Below the pieces are notes generated by a model. It saw only the letters and a program-made list of their open reading frames with translations. It ran no database searches and was not told the origin of the DNA. From Sphingobium scionense (GTDB lineage Bacteria > Pseudomonadota > Alphaproteobacteria > Sphingomonadales > Sphingomonadaceae), in contig NZ_JACIEU010000005.1 of the NCBI RefSeq assembly GCF_014197035.1, forward strand, positions 186,001-250,000: DNA of 64,000 nt, read 5' to 3'. Made by a program: the position numbers and the translations under genes. Shown here piece after piece: positions 8,843 through 17,869 of this stretch; the stretch's first letter is position 1, and the number at the start of each line of letters is the position of its first letter.

Positions 8843-8956
8843 CTCGGGCGATCTTCAGATTGACCGTAAAAATCGATCACCCAATCCGATTTAATCAGTT
8901 TTTCTGAAACTTCGCGGGGCCTTAGCCTGTTCTCATCCAAAGCTGAGGAGGACGAT

Positions 8957-10456
8957 ATGGTCGATAAGCCAGTGATGACGACGAGCGCGGGTGCGCCGAT
9001 TGCCGATAACCAGAACAGCCTGAGCGCAGGCCCGCGCGGCCCGCTGCTGCTCCAGGATTATCAGCTTCTGGAAAAGCTGGCGCACCAGAATCGCGAACGC
9101 ATCCCCGAACGTGTCGTCCATGCCAAGGGCTGGGGCGCCTATGGCACGCTGACGATCACCGGCGACATTTCCCAATATACCAAGGCGAAGGCGCTCCAGC
9201 CGGGGGCGCAGACGCCGATGGTCCTGCGCTTCTCGACGGTGGCGGGCGAACTGGGCGCCGCCGATGCCGAGCGCGACGTGCGCGGCTTTGCGATGAAATT
9301 CTACACGCCCGAGGGCAATTGGGACCTGGTCGGCAACAACACGCCGGTCTTCTTCGTGCGCGATCCGCTCAAATTCCCCGATTTCATCCACACGCAGAAG
9401 CGCCATCCGCGCACCAACCTGCGTTCCCCCACGGCGATGTGGGACTTCTGGTCCTTGAGCCCCGAATCGCTGCACCAGGTGACGATCCTGATGTCGGATC
9501 GCGGCCTGCCGACCGATGTGCGCCACATCAACGGCTATGGCAGCCACACTTTCAGCTTCATCAATGACGCCGGCGAACGTTTCTGGGTGAAGTTCCACTT
9601 CAAGACGATGCAGGGCCACCGCCACTGGACCAATGAGGAGGCGGCGGACATCGTCGGCCGCACCCGCGAATCCACGCAGGAGGATCTGTTCGAGGCGATC
9701 GAAAAGGGCGACTTCCCCAAATGGAAGATGCAGGTCCAGATCATGCCGGAGCTGGACGCGGACAAGACGCCCTATAATCCGTTCGACCTGACCAAGGTCT
9801 GGCCTCACGCCGACTATCCGCCGATCGACGTCGGCGTGCTGGAGCTGAACCGCAACGCCGACAATTATTTCGCCGAGATCGAGCAGGCCGCCTTCTCGCC
9901 GTCCAACATCGTGCCGGGCATCGGCTTCTCGCCCGACAAGATGCTGCAGGCGCGCATCTTCTCCTATGCCGACGCGCACCGCCACCGCATCGGCACCCAT
10001 TATGAGGCGCTGCCGGTCAATGCCCCCAAATGCCCGGTGCATCATTATCACAAGGACGGGGCGATGCGCTTCTTCCCGAACAATCCCAATCCGGCCGCCT
10101 ATTATGAGCCCAACAGCTTTGGCGGCCCGGTCGAGGATCAGCGCTTCCTGGAGCCGCCGCTGAAGATTTCGGGCGACGCCGACCGTTATAATCATCGCGA
10201 AGGCAATGATGATTTCGGCCAGCCGCGCGCGCTCTTCAATCTGTTCGATGATGCACAGAAGGTGCGGCTCTTCGCCAATATCGCCGCGGCCATGGGGGAT
10301 ATCCCCGCCGAGATCGAGGAGCGCCAGTGCAAGCTCTTCGATCAGGTCCATCCCGACTATGGCGCGGGCGTGCGCCAGGCCCGGGCCACGATCAAGGATC
10401 GCAATCCGTCGATTTCGGCCCCGACCGATGCGCTATTGGCTGATGCATCCAGTTGA
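8957..10456 (+). CDS. katA: monofunctional haem catalase KatA
   Basis: Converts hydrogen peroxide to water and oxygen. 499 residues, small-subunit type. Catalytic residues are visible: H55 in [13 protein letters not shown], Asn in [14 protein letters not shown], and the haem-ligand Tyr in [14 protein letters not shown]. The start follows a strong ribosome-binding site (GAGGAGG, 6 nt upstream). Monocistronic: a 114-nt upstream gap contains a short AAATCG/CGATTT repeat but no clear OxyR motif, and a strong hairpin follows the gene. Confidence 0.97.
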   Translation: MVDKPVMTTSAGAPIADNQNSLSAGPRGPLLLQDYQLLEKLAHQNRERIPERVVHAKGWGAYGTLTITGDISQYTKAKALQPGAQTPMVLRFSTVAGELGAADAERDVRGFAMKFYTPEGNWDLVGNNTPVFFVRDPLKFPDFIHTQKRHPRTNLRSPTAMWDFWSLSPESLHQVTILMSDRGLPTDVRHINGYGSHTFSFINDAGERFWVKFHFKTMQGHRHWTNEEAADIVGRTRESTQEDLFEAIEKGDFPKWKMQVQIMPELDADKTPYNPFDLTKVWPHADYPPIDVGVLELNRNADNYFAEIEQAAFSPSNIVPGIGFSPDKMLQARIFSYADAHRHRIGTHYEALPVNAPKCPVHHYHKDGAMRFFPNNPNPAAYYEPNSFGGPVEDQRFLEPPLKISGDADRYNHREGNDDFGQPRALFNLFDDAQKVRLFANIAAAMGDIPAEIEERQCKLFDQVHPDYGAGVRQARATIKDRNPSISAPTDALLADASS

Positions 10457-10473
10457 ATAGACATGTAATATTG

Positions 10474-10514
10474 TCAAATCAGGCCCCGGTGATGATCGCC
10501 GGGGCCTGATTTGA
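10474..10514 (+). terminator. stem-loop terminator after katA
   Basis: Perfect stem of at least 15 bp: CAAATCAGGCCCCGG (10475-10489) with its complement at 10499-10513, loop of 9 nt. No long T-run follows, so termination may rely on the very stable stem. Confidence 0.65.
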
Positions 10515-10585
10515 TGTATTCAACATGAAATAGTCGGCGACATAGGAATATATATTAACATTGTCGCTTTAGCCCGGTTGGGAAC

Positions 10586-12367
10586 ATGACGCGGCCCGCC
10601 CTTCGCCATCCTTCTTTCAAAATGTCGGTGTTCACCGGCCTGCTTTACTTCGCCATCGCGTCGCTCGCGCTCCTGACATCGCGATTCGAAGGCGGATTGG
10701 CCTTCATCTGGGGCGCCAATGCCTTGCTGATGGCAGAGATGCTGACCGCGCGGATGCGTTCCTGGCCCCGCCTGCTGCTCTCCTGCATGGTTGCCAGTGC
10801 GCTCGCGACCGCGCTGTTCGGCATCGGTGCGCTGGCCGCCGTCCCGATGGCCTTCATCAATGCCGGCGAGGCGTTGGTCGTCGCCTATATCTGTCGCCGC
10901 CTCGGCGTCGGGCGGCAGATCGCCGGATCGATGCGCGAATTGTCCATCTTCGTGTTCGCGCTGGCGGGCGTTGCCAATGTCCTTGCCGGCATCGGCGCCG
11001 GGCTGGTGGTTGCTGTCCTGCTGGATGGCAATTTCCCCCATATCTGGCTGCAATGGTATAGCGGCCATGTGCTGGGCGGTCTCATCTGCACGCCCCTGCT
11101 GCTGATCCTGTTGCAGGGGGAGGTCGGCCATTGGGCGCGCCAGGCCCGGCCGATCGAGCGGCTGGAGGCGTTCGGGCTACTGTCCGCCTTTGCCCTGTGC
11201 AGTTGGTGGATCTTCTATCGCGTCGATTATCCGATGCTGTTCGCCTCGCTGCTGCCGCTGGTGCTGATCGCCTTCCGGATTGGCTATGCGGGGTCTGCCG
11301 CGGCCATTGTCATCCTGGCGCTGATCGGCGGCACGGCGACCATGACCGGCCATGGACCGCTCCGGCTGGTCGCGGCCGATATCCCAGAACGCATCCAGTT
11401 CTTCCAATTCTATCTCGCGCTCAGCTTCCTGCTGTCCGTCCCCGTGGCCGCCGAACTCAACAGCCGTCGCCGCCTGATCCGCATGCTGCGCGACAGCGAG
11501 GCGCGCTATCGCGCCTTTGCCGAACATAGCGGCGACGGCGTCATTAATCTCAGCATCGACGGCATCATCCAATATGTCTCGCCCTCGGCCGTGGACCAGA
11601 TCGGCATCGACGCCGATCGGCTGCTGGGTCAGGCCGCGGTCGACCTTATCGACCCGGAATATCGCCCTTTCGCCATCGTCACCCATCGCCGCGCGCTCGC
11701 CCATCCGGGGGAGGCGCATGCGGTCGAATTTCGCCCCAACCGGCCGGACAATGATTTCGATTGGTATGAGATGCTGGTCCGCGCCGTGCTGGACGAGCAG
11801 GGGCGGGCGATCGGCGTCATCAGCACCGTGCGCGACATTTCCCGCCACAAGGCGCGCCAGCGGGCGCTGCATCAGGCAGCGGCGCAGGATGCCCTGACCG
11901 GCGCCGACAGCCGCCGTGCGTTGCAGGAAAAGCTGGACGACCAGATCGCCCGCGTTGCGGCGGGCGGGCGGGCCTGCCTGCTGCTGATCGACATCGACCA
12001 TTTCAAGTCGGTCAATGACCGCCATGGCCATGCCGCCGGCGACCGGGTGCTGGTCGGCTTTGTCGAGCGGCTGCGTCAGGCGCTGCGCGGGACTGGCAGC
12101 ATCGGGCGCCTGGGCGGCGAGGAATTTGCCGTGCTGCTGCCCGATGTCGATCTGGAGCGCGCCGAGCGCATCTGCGAGCATCTGCGCACTCGCGTCGGGG
12201 TCCGGCCTTTCCCGCTCGGCAATGGCGAGGATATCGCTATCACCTTCAGCGCCGGCCTGGTCGAACTCGACGGTTCGGCCAGCGCCGCGACCCTGATGGA
12301 GGCGGCGGACAAGGCGCTTTATGCCGCCAAGGGCAGCGGCCGCAACTGCCTGCGCTTCGCCGCCTGA
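10586..12367 (+). CDS. MASE1-PAS-GGDEF diguanylate cyclase
   Basis: 593 residues. Residues about 10-290 form a multi-spanning MASE1-type membrane sensor (early FIWGANALLMA segment is typical); a PAS domain follows (about 300-420, RYRAFAEHSGDGVINLSIDG), then a GGDEF domain with an intact active-site GGEEF at 510-514, so it should make cyclic di-GMP. The allosteric inhibitory site normally reads RxxD just upstream; here the position reads RGTG, so product inhibition is probably lost. The ligand of MASE1 is unknown. A PilZ receptor gene lies 7.5 kb downstream but is not linked. Monocistronic. Confidence 0.92.
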   Translation: MTRPALRHPSFKMSVFTGLLYFAIASLALLTSRFEGGLAFIWGANALLMAEMLTARMRSWPRLLLSCMVASALATALFGIGALAAVPMAFINAGEALVVAYICRRLGVGRQIAGSMRELSIFVFALAGVANVLAGIGAGLVVAVLLDGNFPHIWLQWYSGHVLGGLICTPLLLILLQGEVGHWARQARPIERLEAFGLLSAFALCSWWIFYRVDYPMLFASLLPLVLIAFRIGYAGSAAAIVILALIGGTATMTGHGPLRLVAADIPERIQFFQFYLALSFLLSVPVAAELNSRRRLIRMLRDSEARYRAFAEHSGDGVINLSIDGIIQYVSPSAVDQIGIDADRLLGQAAVDLIDPEYRPFAIVTHRRALAHPGEAHAVEFRPNRPDNDFDWYEMLVRAVLDEQGRAIGVISTVRDISRHKARQRALHQAAAQDALTGADSRRALQEKLDDQIARVAAGGRACLLLIDIDHFKSVNDRHGHAAGDRVLVGFVERLRQALRGTGSIGRLGGEEFAVLLPDVDLERAERICEHLRTRVGVRPFPLGNGEDIAITFSAGLVELDGSASAATLMEAADKALYAAKGSGRNCLRFAA

Positions 12368-12414
12368 CGATCCGCCAGCAGGGGAGGGACGTCCCCGCCC
12401 GAAAAATCGGTGAT

Positions 12415-12427
12415 GTTATGTTGTAAC
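12415..12427. promoter_or_regulatory. possible Zur box upstream of the MerC-like gene
   Basis: GTTATGTTGTAAC, with outer arms GTTA/TAAC, lies 31 nt before the MerC-like start. It resembles alphaproteobacterial Zur sites (GTTAT-N3-ATAAC-like), with one arm imperfect. Inference only; no zur gene is in the window. Confidence 0.4.
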
Positions 12428-12458
12428 TTACGCCGGTCTCGACTATGTAGCACGCACC

Positions 12459-12836
12459 ATGCCGCAAAGCCTCCGTCACGCCCTGGAATCCGGTCGCTTC
12501 GATCGCCTTGCGATGGCGCTTTCGGGCCTGTGCGTCGCGCATTGTTTCCTGACGGCGGTGGTGCTGGGCCTGCTGGCATCGGCTGGCGGCATTTTCGACA
12601 GTCCGATCTTCCACGAAGCGGGTCTGGCGCTGGCGATCCTGATGGGCGCGATCGCGCTCGGCCATGGCGCTCTCGTCCATCGCTTCATGATGCCCGCCGC
12701 GATCGGTTCGCTGGGCCTTGGCATCATGGCCGGTGCGCTCACCATGGATCATGGCTGGCAGGAAAGCGCCTATACGCTGCTCGGCGTCGCCATCCTCGCC
12801 CTCGGCCACGATCTCAACCACCGCGCCAGCCACTGA
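12459..12836 (+). CDS. MerC domain-containing inner-membrane protein
   Basis: 125 residues with four hydrophobic segments. The MerC hallmark is the first-helix Cys pair in SGLCVAHCFLT, which in mercury-resistance MerC binds the metal. There are no mer genes nearby, so mercury uptake is unlikely; a role in handling another soft or divalent metal is plausible. The C-terminus is His-rich (LGHDLNHRASH), also suited to metal binding. A GTTA-N5-TAAC element upstream hints at zinc control. Start ATG 12459 fits the N-terminus; ribosome-binding site is weak. Confidence 0.85.
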   Translation: MPQSLRHALESGRFDRLAMALSGLCVAHCFLTAVVLGLLASAGGIFDSPIFHEAGLALAILMGAIALGHGALVHRFMMPAAIGSLGLGIMAGALTMDHGWQESAYTLLGVAILALGHDLNHRASH

Positions 12837-12884
12837 CCGTTGGCGATTATCGGGGAGGATCTTCCCGCATCGATGACCACGAAA

Positions 12885-12906
12885 AAGGGGGCCTTGCGGC
12901 CCCCTT
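12885..12906 (-). terminator. intrinsic terminator of glpX
   Basis: Stem AAGGGGGCC (12885-12893) / GGCCCCCTT (12898-12906) with a 4-nt loop. Read on the minus strand it is followed by TTTTT, placing it as the glpX terminator 25 nt after its stop; it may also serve the convergent MerC-like gene. Confidence 0.8.
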
Positions 12907-12930
12907 CGTCTTTCCGTCCGATGTGCCCGA

Positions 12931-13914
12931 TCAGGCGTCCTTGCGCTCGACGCGATGCTCGCCCTTGACCCAGCGCACTGTGCCGGTGCTGGCGCGCATC
13001 ACCACGCTTTCGGTGGTCAGCTTGTCGCCCGGCAGATGCTTGACGCCCGCCAGCAGCGACCCGTCGGTCACGCCGGTCGCGGCAAAGATGCAATCGCCCT
13101 TGGCCAGTTCCTTGAGGTCATAGACCTTGTCCAGGTCGGTGATGCCCCATTTATAGGCACGCTGCTTCTCGTCATCGTTGCGGAACAGCAGGCGGCCCTT
13201 GAACTGGCCGCCGACGCAGCGCAGCGCGGCACAGGCCAGCACGCCTTCCGGCGCACCGCCCGATCCCATGTAAATGTCGATCGTGGTCTCGGGATTGGTG
13301 GTCGCGATCACGCCGGCAACGTCGCCATCGGGGATCAGCATGATGCCGCAGCCGATCGCGCGCAATTCGGCGATCAGCTTCTCGTGGCGCGGTCGATCGA
13401 GCACGCAGACGATGATCTCGTGCGGATCGACGCCCTTGGCCTTGGCCACCGCCTCGACATTCTCCTTCACCGACTTGTTGAGGTCGATGATATTGTCGGG
13501 ATAGCCCGGACCGACGGCGATCTTGTCCATATAGACGTCGGGCGCGTTGAGCAGGCCGCCTTCTTCCGAAATGGCCAGCACGGCCAGCGCATTCGGGCCG
13601 GCCTTGGCGGTGATGGTGGTGCCTTCCAGCGGATCGAGCGCGATGTCGATCTTGGGGCCTTTGCCGATCGCATTGCCGACCTTCTCGCCGATATAGAGCA
13701 TCGGCGCCTCGTCGCGCTCGCCCTCGCCGATCACGACGGTGCCGTCCATGTAGAGATCGTTGAAGGCCAGGCGCATCGCCTCGACCGCAGCGGCGTCGGC
13801 GGCCTTCTCGTCGCCCCGACCGACCAGCTTGGATGCGGCGATTGCAGCCGCTTCGGTGACGCGCACCATTTCGAGTACCAAGACGCGATCGAGAATCGAA
13901 CTAGCCTGCACCAT
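12931..13914 (-). CDS. glpX: class II fructose-1,6-bisphosphatase GlpX
   Basis: Gluconeogenic hydrolysis of fructose-1,6-bisphosphate (often also sedoheptulose-1,7-bisphosphate). 327 residues, normal length. Metal/substrate motifs are present: GTVVIGEGERDEAPML, DIALDPLEGTTITA, GGAPEGVLACAALRC. The start at MVQASS (13914) follows AGAGGAG on the minus strand; the frame extends upstream to 14064 without support. Ends 25 nt before a strong terminator. A homoserine dehydrogenase lies about 0.7 kb away on the same strand but is not in the same operon. Confidence 0.95.
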   Translation of the reverse strand: MVQASSILDRVLVLEMVRVTEAAAIAASKLVGRGDEKAADAAAVEAMRLAFNDLYMDGTVVIGEGERDEAPMLYIGEKVGNAIGKGPKIDIALDPLEGTTITAKAGPNALAVLAISEEGGLLNAPDVYMDKIAVGPGYPDNIIDLNKSVKENVEAVAKAKGVDPHEIIVCVLDRPRHEKLIAELRAIGCGIMLIPDGDVAGVIATTNPETTIDIYMGSGGAPEGVLACAALRCVGGQFKGRLLFRNDDEKQRAYKWGITDLDKVYDLKELAKGDCIFAATGVTDGSLLAGVKHLPGDKLTTESVVMRASTGTVRWVKGEHRVERKDA

Positions 13915-14107
13915 AGCCACTCCTCTGCTGTAACTGATAGAGCAGGGCGATAGGATGTCCGCCCCGGCTTGTCGACCCAACTTGCCCGGCTCGCAAAGCT
14001 TTTCATAGTCGTGATGGCACGGATGGACGCGGCTTTGCCTTATATGGCATTCCGCAACGTCCACCCGCTGCCATCATCGCGCCATTTTCGACTGGTCAGA
14101 TGTGCTT

Positions 14108-14572
14108 ATGCGGCTGGCCATTTCTTTCCCTCTCATGTTGATCGGGTTGCCGTTGGCCACCGCGCAGGATGTCGTCCCGGTGGATGCAGCGCCTCTCGCC
14201 ACCGTTTCGCCCATGGCACAATATCAGGCCCGCACCGCCGCCATCCGGCCCTGCGATCGCAGCGGCGGCGGCATCGTCGTCTGCGGCAGCCGGGCGGAGC
14301 GCAATGCGAAGGAAAGGCTGCCGCTGCCGCGCGAGCCGGTCGAAGGGCACCCCCTCGCCGGCGATACGCCGCGCGCCTCCGCCGCTGCCCCCAGGCAAGG
14401 TGCCTGCGGCGTCGTTGGCGGGCAGGGCGCGGGCTGCGTCGGTGGCGGCGTGCCGATCCTGGGCGCGGCGATGCTGGCTGGCAAGGCTATCACCCATTTG
14501 CTGGACCCGGACGCCGACATGGCGCCACCGCCGCCTCTGCCGGATTCGGTCAAGGGAACAGGCCAGCACTGA
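14108..14572 (+). CDS. exported protein of unknown function, sphingomonad type
   Basis: 154 residues with an N-terminal signal peptide (MRLAISFPLMLIGLPLATAQ, cleavage likely after TAQ). The mature part carries a Cys pair in PCDRSGGGIVVCGSRAERN, a short arrangement common in small sphingomonad periplasmic proteins, and two further Cys in GACGVVGGQGAGCVGGG, so two disulfides are possible; a Gly-rich hydrophobic segment follows (about 115-132). ATG 14108 is preferred to GTG 14102. No function is known. It lies between divergent glpX and convergent hom and stands alone. Confidence 0.7.
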   Translation: MRLAISFPLMLIGLPLATAQDVVPVDAAPLATVSPMAQYQARTAAIRPCDRSGGGIVVCGSRAERNAKERLPLPREPVEGHPLAGDTPRASAAAPRQGACGVVGGQGAGCVGGGVPILGAAMLAGKAITHLLDPDADMAPPPPLPDSVKGTGQH

Positions 14573-14592
14573 TCCCACCGGTCCCGGCGCGA

Positions 14593-15897
14593 TCAATCCA
14601 GAATATGCATGACCATCGGCGTGTCGAGCAGGCTGTCGGAGCCGGCCAGCCGCTCCAGCGTCTCGCGCACGCAGCGCTCCTCGCCGGCATGGGTGACGAT
14701 CGCCACCAGCACGCCATCGGCCTGATTGGCGCCGCGCTGGATCATGCTCTCGATCGAGACGCCGGCATCGCGGGTCGCGGCGGCAATCTCCGCCAGCACG
14801 CCGGGGCGATCCTGCACCTTGAAGCGCAGATAGGCGCGGCCGATCCGCTGGCCGGCGTCCGCCGGCTGTTGCGGGGTCAGGGCGGCGACCGGCATCGCCA
14901 GCGCATCGCCATATTCGTCGCGCGCCACGTCGATCAGGTCGGCGACCACCGCCGATGCGGTCGGGCCGTCGCCCGCGCCGCGCCCCTGGAAGAAGAGGCG
15001 GCCGACGAAATTGCCCTCGGCCACAACAGCATTGAGCGAGCCGTCGACATGGGCGAGCGGATGGTCGAGCGGCACCAGCATCGGATGAACCCGCTGGAAC
15101 AGGCCTTCAGGTCCATTCTCCGCCATGCCGACCAGGCGGATGCGGAAGCCCAGCGCCGCCGCCTCGGCAATGTCGGCGGCGATCACGTGGCGGATACCGG
15201 TGGTCGCGACATGGTCGAAGTCGAGTTCGGTGCCAAAGGCCAGGCTGGCGAGGATGGTCAGCTTGTGCGCGGCATCGACGCCATCGATGTCGAAGCTGGG
15301 ATCGGCCTCGGCATAGCCCAGTTCCTGGGCTTCCTTCAGCACCTCGTCAAAGCCCCGGCCTTCCTTCTCCATGGTGGTCAGGATGTAATTGCAGGTGCCG
15401 TTGAGGATGCCGTAGACGCGGCTGATTTCATTGGCGGCCGCGCCTTCGCGCATGCCCTTGATGACCGGGATGCCGCCGGCGACCGCCGCTTCATATTTCA
15501 ACGCCACGCCCGCCTTTTCGGCGCGGCTGGCGAGGTCGAGGCCATGATGGGCCAGCATCGCCTTGTTGGCGGTGACGAAGGGCTTGCCGGCGGCCAGGCA
15601 CTGGCGCGCGAGGGTCAGGGCCGGGCCGTCGGCGCCACCGATCAGCTCGACCACCACGTCGATATCGTCGCGGGTCGCCAGCGTCGTCATGTCATCGACC
15701 CATTCATAGGGCGACAGGTCGACGCCACGATCCTTGTTGCGGTCGCGCGCGGAGATGGCAACGACCTGAATCGGACAGCCGGCGCGACGGGCAATCAGGT
15801 CGCCATTGGTGTTGAGCAGGCGAATGACCCCCCCGCCCACCGTTCCGAGGCCAACGAGCGCGACGCGCAGCGGGGCATGGCGGTGGAGATTGGTCAT
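14593..15897 (-). CDS. hom: homoserine dehydrogenase
   Basis: NAD(P)H-dependent reduction of aspartate semialdehyde to homoserine, the branch point to threonine and methionine. 434 residues: N-terminal Rossmann motif VALVGLGTVGGGVIRLL, catalytic domain with EAAVAGGIPVIKGMREG and LNGTCNYILTTM, the Asp/Lys region GVDAAHKLTILASLAFG, and a C-terminal ACT regulatory domain (YLRFKVQDRPGVLAEIAAA), suggesting threonine feedback. Start at MTNLHRH (15897), behind AGGA; the longer frame to 16041 is unsupported. No thrB or thrC adjacent. Confidence 0.96.
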   Translation of the reverse strand: MTNLHRHAPLRVALVGLGTVGGGVIRLLNTNGDLIARRAGCPIQVVAISARDRNKDRGVDLSPYEWVDDMTTLATRDDIDVVVELIGGADGPALTLARQCLAAGKPFVTANKAMLAHHGLDLASRAEKAGVALKYEAAVAGGIPVIKGMREGAAANEISRVYGILNGTCNYILTTMEKEGRGFDEVLKEAQELGYAEADPSFDIDGVDAAHKLTILASLAFGTELDFDHVATTGIRHVIAADIAEAAALGFRIRLVGMAENGPEGLFQRVHPMLVPLDHPLAHVDGSLNAVVAEGNFVGRLFFQGRGAGDGPTASAVVADLIDVARDEYGDALAMPVAALTPQQPADAGQRIGRAYLRFKVQDRPGVLAEIAAATRDAGVSIESMIQRGANQADGVLVAIVTHAGEERCVRETLERLAGSDSLLDTPMVMHILD

Positions 15898-16006
15898 GGC
15901 GTTTCCTGGTCCTTCGCACTGTAAGAGCCGCGCTGATAGCGGCCCGAGCGCCGCTGTCCAAGGAAAAGCACGGCGGCGCCCGGTTGAAAGATAAGTGCGT
16001 GCTCGG

Positions 16007-16885
16007 TCAGTTCGGCTTTCGGTTGCGTGCGCATGGGCCAAGTGCGTTCAGGACGAACTGATAATCGGCGCGTGCCGCTTCGGCGTCCTGCACCGCGAGG
16101 GTGCGGACCGACCGGGCCGGCAGATTGGCCGGCAAGCTGCAGCTCAGCCGATACCAGAGCAGGCTGCCGGGGGCGGGGGCTCGCGCCGCTTCATCGACGA
16201 TTTCGCCCAGCGCGACGGCCCAGCTGGGCTGCTGTCCGGGGCGGCGGATGATCGACAGGGATACCGGATCGCCATTTTCCGTCCGCAGGAAAATCTGCGT
16301 TTCCCCTTCGCCCGCGATCGTGCCCGCGACGTGGAAGGCGTCCCCCAGGCCGGTGATTCGCGGTGCGGCGTCGGGGGCGACCAGGGCGGACAGGACCGCC
16401 TTCACCCGCTCCACTTCGGCGGGGGTGGCGGCGATCTGCGCATCGCGCGCGATCAGTTGGATCTGGCCCGGGCGGCCACCCTGGCGGGCGAACAGCAGCA
16501 CCTGCGCCTTCTTCAGCTTGGGCAGCTTGCCCTTCGAATCGAGGCGCGCGTCGTAAAGGTAGCCGACGGTCGGGCTTATGCCCCCTTCGCCGCGAATCAG
16601 TGCGGTCACTTCGGCCTCGACATAGACCCTGCGATAGCCTGCCGGAACATCGGGAGCCTGTTCGGGCTTCAATGGGACGATGTTGCTAATGCGCACGTTG
16701 GCAACCAGCGGCGCCGCGTCGGAAAGGTCGGCAATGTCGGCATAGGTCAATCCCGCGGCGATCGTCGATGATTGCGCTGTCATTGAATTTGTCTGAGAAA
16801 ATGCCGGAAAAACGGCGATATATGAGGCGGAAATGAGGCACAGCGAAGCGAGCGTCTTCATGGCCATGGTGGATTTCTTCTGCAT
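16007..16885 (-). CDS. exported protein of unknown function
   Basis: 292 residues with a signal peptide (hydrophobic stretch LASLCLISASYIAVFPAFSQ). The mature part begins TYADIADLSDAAPLVANVRI and is a mixed alpha/beta protein with a Cys pair near the C-terminus (YRLSCSL and LGPCARN). ATAGGACGAAG lies directly before the chosen ATG. It resembles conserved sphingomonad periplasmic proteins without assigned function. It lies upstream of hom on the same strand but 109 nt apart. It is divergent from tonB with a 250-nt AT-rich gap that should hold both promoters. Confidence 0.75.
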   Translation of the reverse strand: MQKKSTMAMKTLASLCLISASYIAVFPAFSQTNSMTAQSSTIAAGLTYADIADLSDAAPLVANVRISNIVPLKPEQAPDVPAGYRRVYVEAEVTALIRGEGGISPTVGYLYDARLDSKGKLPKLKKAQVLLFARQGGRPGQIQLIARDAQIAATPAEVERVKAVLSALVAPDAAPRITGLGDAFHVAGTIAGEGETQIFLRTENGDPVSLSIIRRPGQQPSWAVALGEIVDEAARAPAPGSLLWYRLSCSLPANLPARSVRTLAVQDAEAARADYQFVLNALGPCARNRKPN

Positions 16886-17135
16886 CTTCGTCCTATGCTG
16901 TCAGCCCGTGGCAGGGATGTCACAGGCAAGTCATTCCGGTGTGTGATGGTAAACGCAAGCCGGTAGTTCGATAAAGCGTTTGCGTGCCACGATGCGCCGC
17001 GATAGGAGTTCGCACGGTAGCAAATGGACGGATAAGGGCCAAAGGTGGTCGGGGATAGCCCCCGGGCAGCTCGGGCCGTTTTTGGCTGATTTGTACAACC
17101 CACTGGTAAGATGAGTTAAGGAGTGTCGTTGCCGA

Positions 17136-17798
17136 ATGGCCTATGCTGACCACTCGCAAGGATCGAGTCGTACGATATCGATCGTCATCGTCGCCCTGAT
17201 TCACGCTGTTCTCGGCTATGCCTTCGTCACCGGTCTTGGCATGAAATATGTCAAAAAGGCGGCGGAACAGCTGAATGTGATCGACGTGAAGGAGGAGCCC
17301 CCGCCACCTGACGAGGAGCCGCCGCCGCCGCCGCCGGACAAGCCGATTGAGCCTCCGCCGGTCGTCGCGCCGCCGCCGATCGTCCAGACCCCGGCCCCCG
17401 CGCCGCCGATCCAGACGGTTCGGACGCCGCCGCCGGTATTCAATGAGGTTCCGGTCGCCGCACCGCCGCCGGCACCCCCGCCGCCGCCCGCCGCAAGGCA
17501 GGCTGCAAAGGGCGTGTCGCCGCGTGGTAATCCGGGTTCCTGGGCAACCACTGAAGACTATCCTTCGCGCGCTCTGCGTGAAGAAAAGCAGGGAACCACT
17601 GGTTTCCGTCTTGAAGTGGGTGCCGATGGCCGTGTCACGAGCTGCACCGTTACGCAGTCGAGTGGCTCGCCCGAGCTGGACGATGCGACTTGTAAGCTGG
17701 TTTCTCGCCGCGCGCGCTTTAGCCCCGCGGAAGATGACCAGGGTAACAAGATCCCGGCGACCTATGCGAACCGCATTCAGTGGCGGATTCCGCAGTAA
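17136..17798 (+). CDS. tonB: energy transducer TonB
   Basis: Inner-membrane anchored protein that passes proton-motive force from ExbB/ExbD to TonB-dependent outer-membrane receptors. 220 residues: membrane anchor at about 14-33, a very Pro-rich periplasmic spacer (about 50-125, e.g. EEPPPPDEEPPPPPPDKP), and the C-terminal TonB domain (FRLEVGADGRVTSCTVTQSS; YANRIQWRIPQ). First gene of tonB-exbB-exbD-exbD. AAGGAG lies about 12 nt before the start, a slightly long spacing. Sphingomonads usually have many TonB-dependent receptors, so this is probably the main system; no Fur box was recognised. Confidence 0.95.
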   Translation: MAYADHSQGSSRTISIVIVALIHAVLGYAFVTGLGMKYVKKAAEQLNVIDVKEEPPPPDEEPPPPPPDKPIEPPPVVAPPPIVQTPAPAPPIQTVRTPPPVFNEVPVAAPPPAPPPPPAARQAAKGVSPRGNPGSWATTEDYPSRALREEKQGTTGFRLEVGADGRVTSCTVTQSSGSPELDDATCKLVSRRARFSPAEDDQGNKIPATYANRIQWRIPQ

Positions 17799-17869
17799 TC
17801 TAATCGGGAAGGCAGGCGCCCGGCGCCGCCTTCCCCTTTCACGATCCTTTTGAGAGGGAAGTCTTGAAC

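Noticed and set aside
8843-8956. OxyR site or other peroxide operator upstream of katA
   Set aside because: Only a short AAATCG/CGATTT inverted repeat is seen; no match to the ATAG-N7-CTAT-type OxyR pattern.
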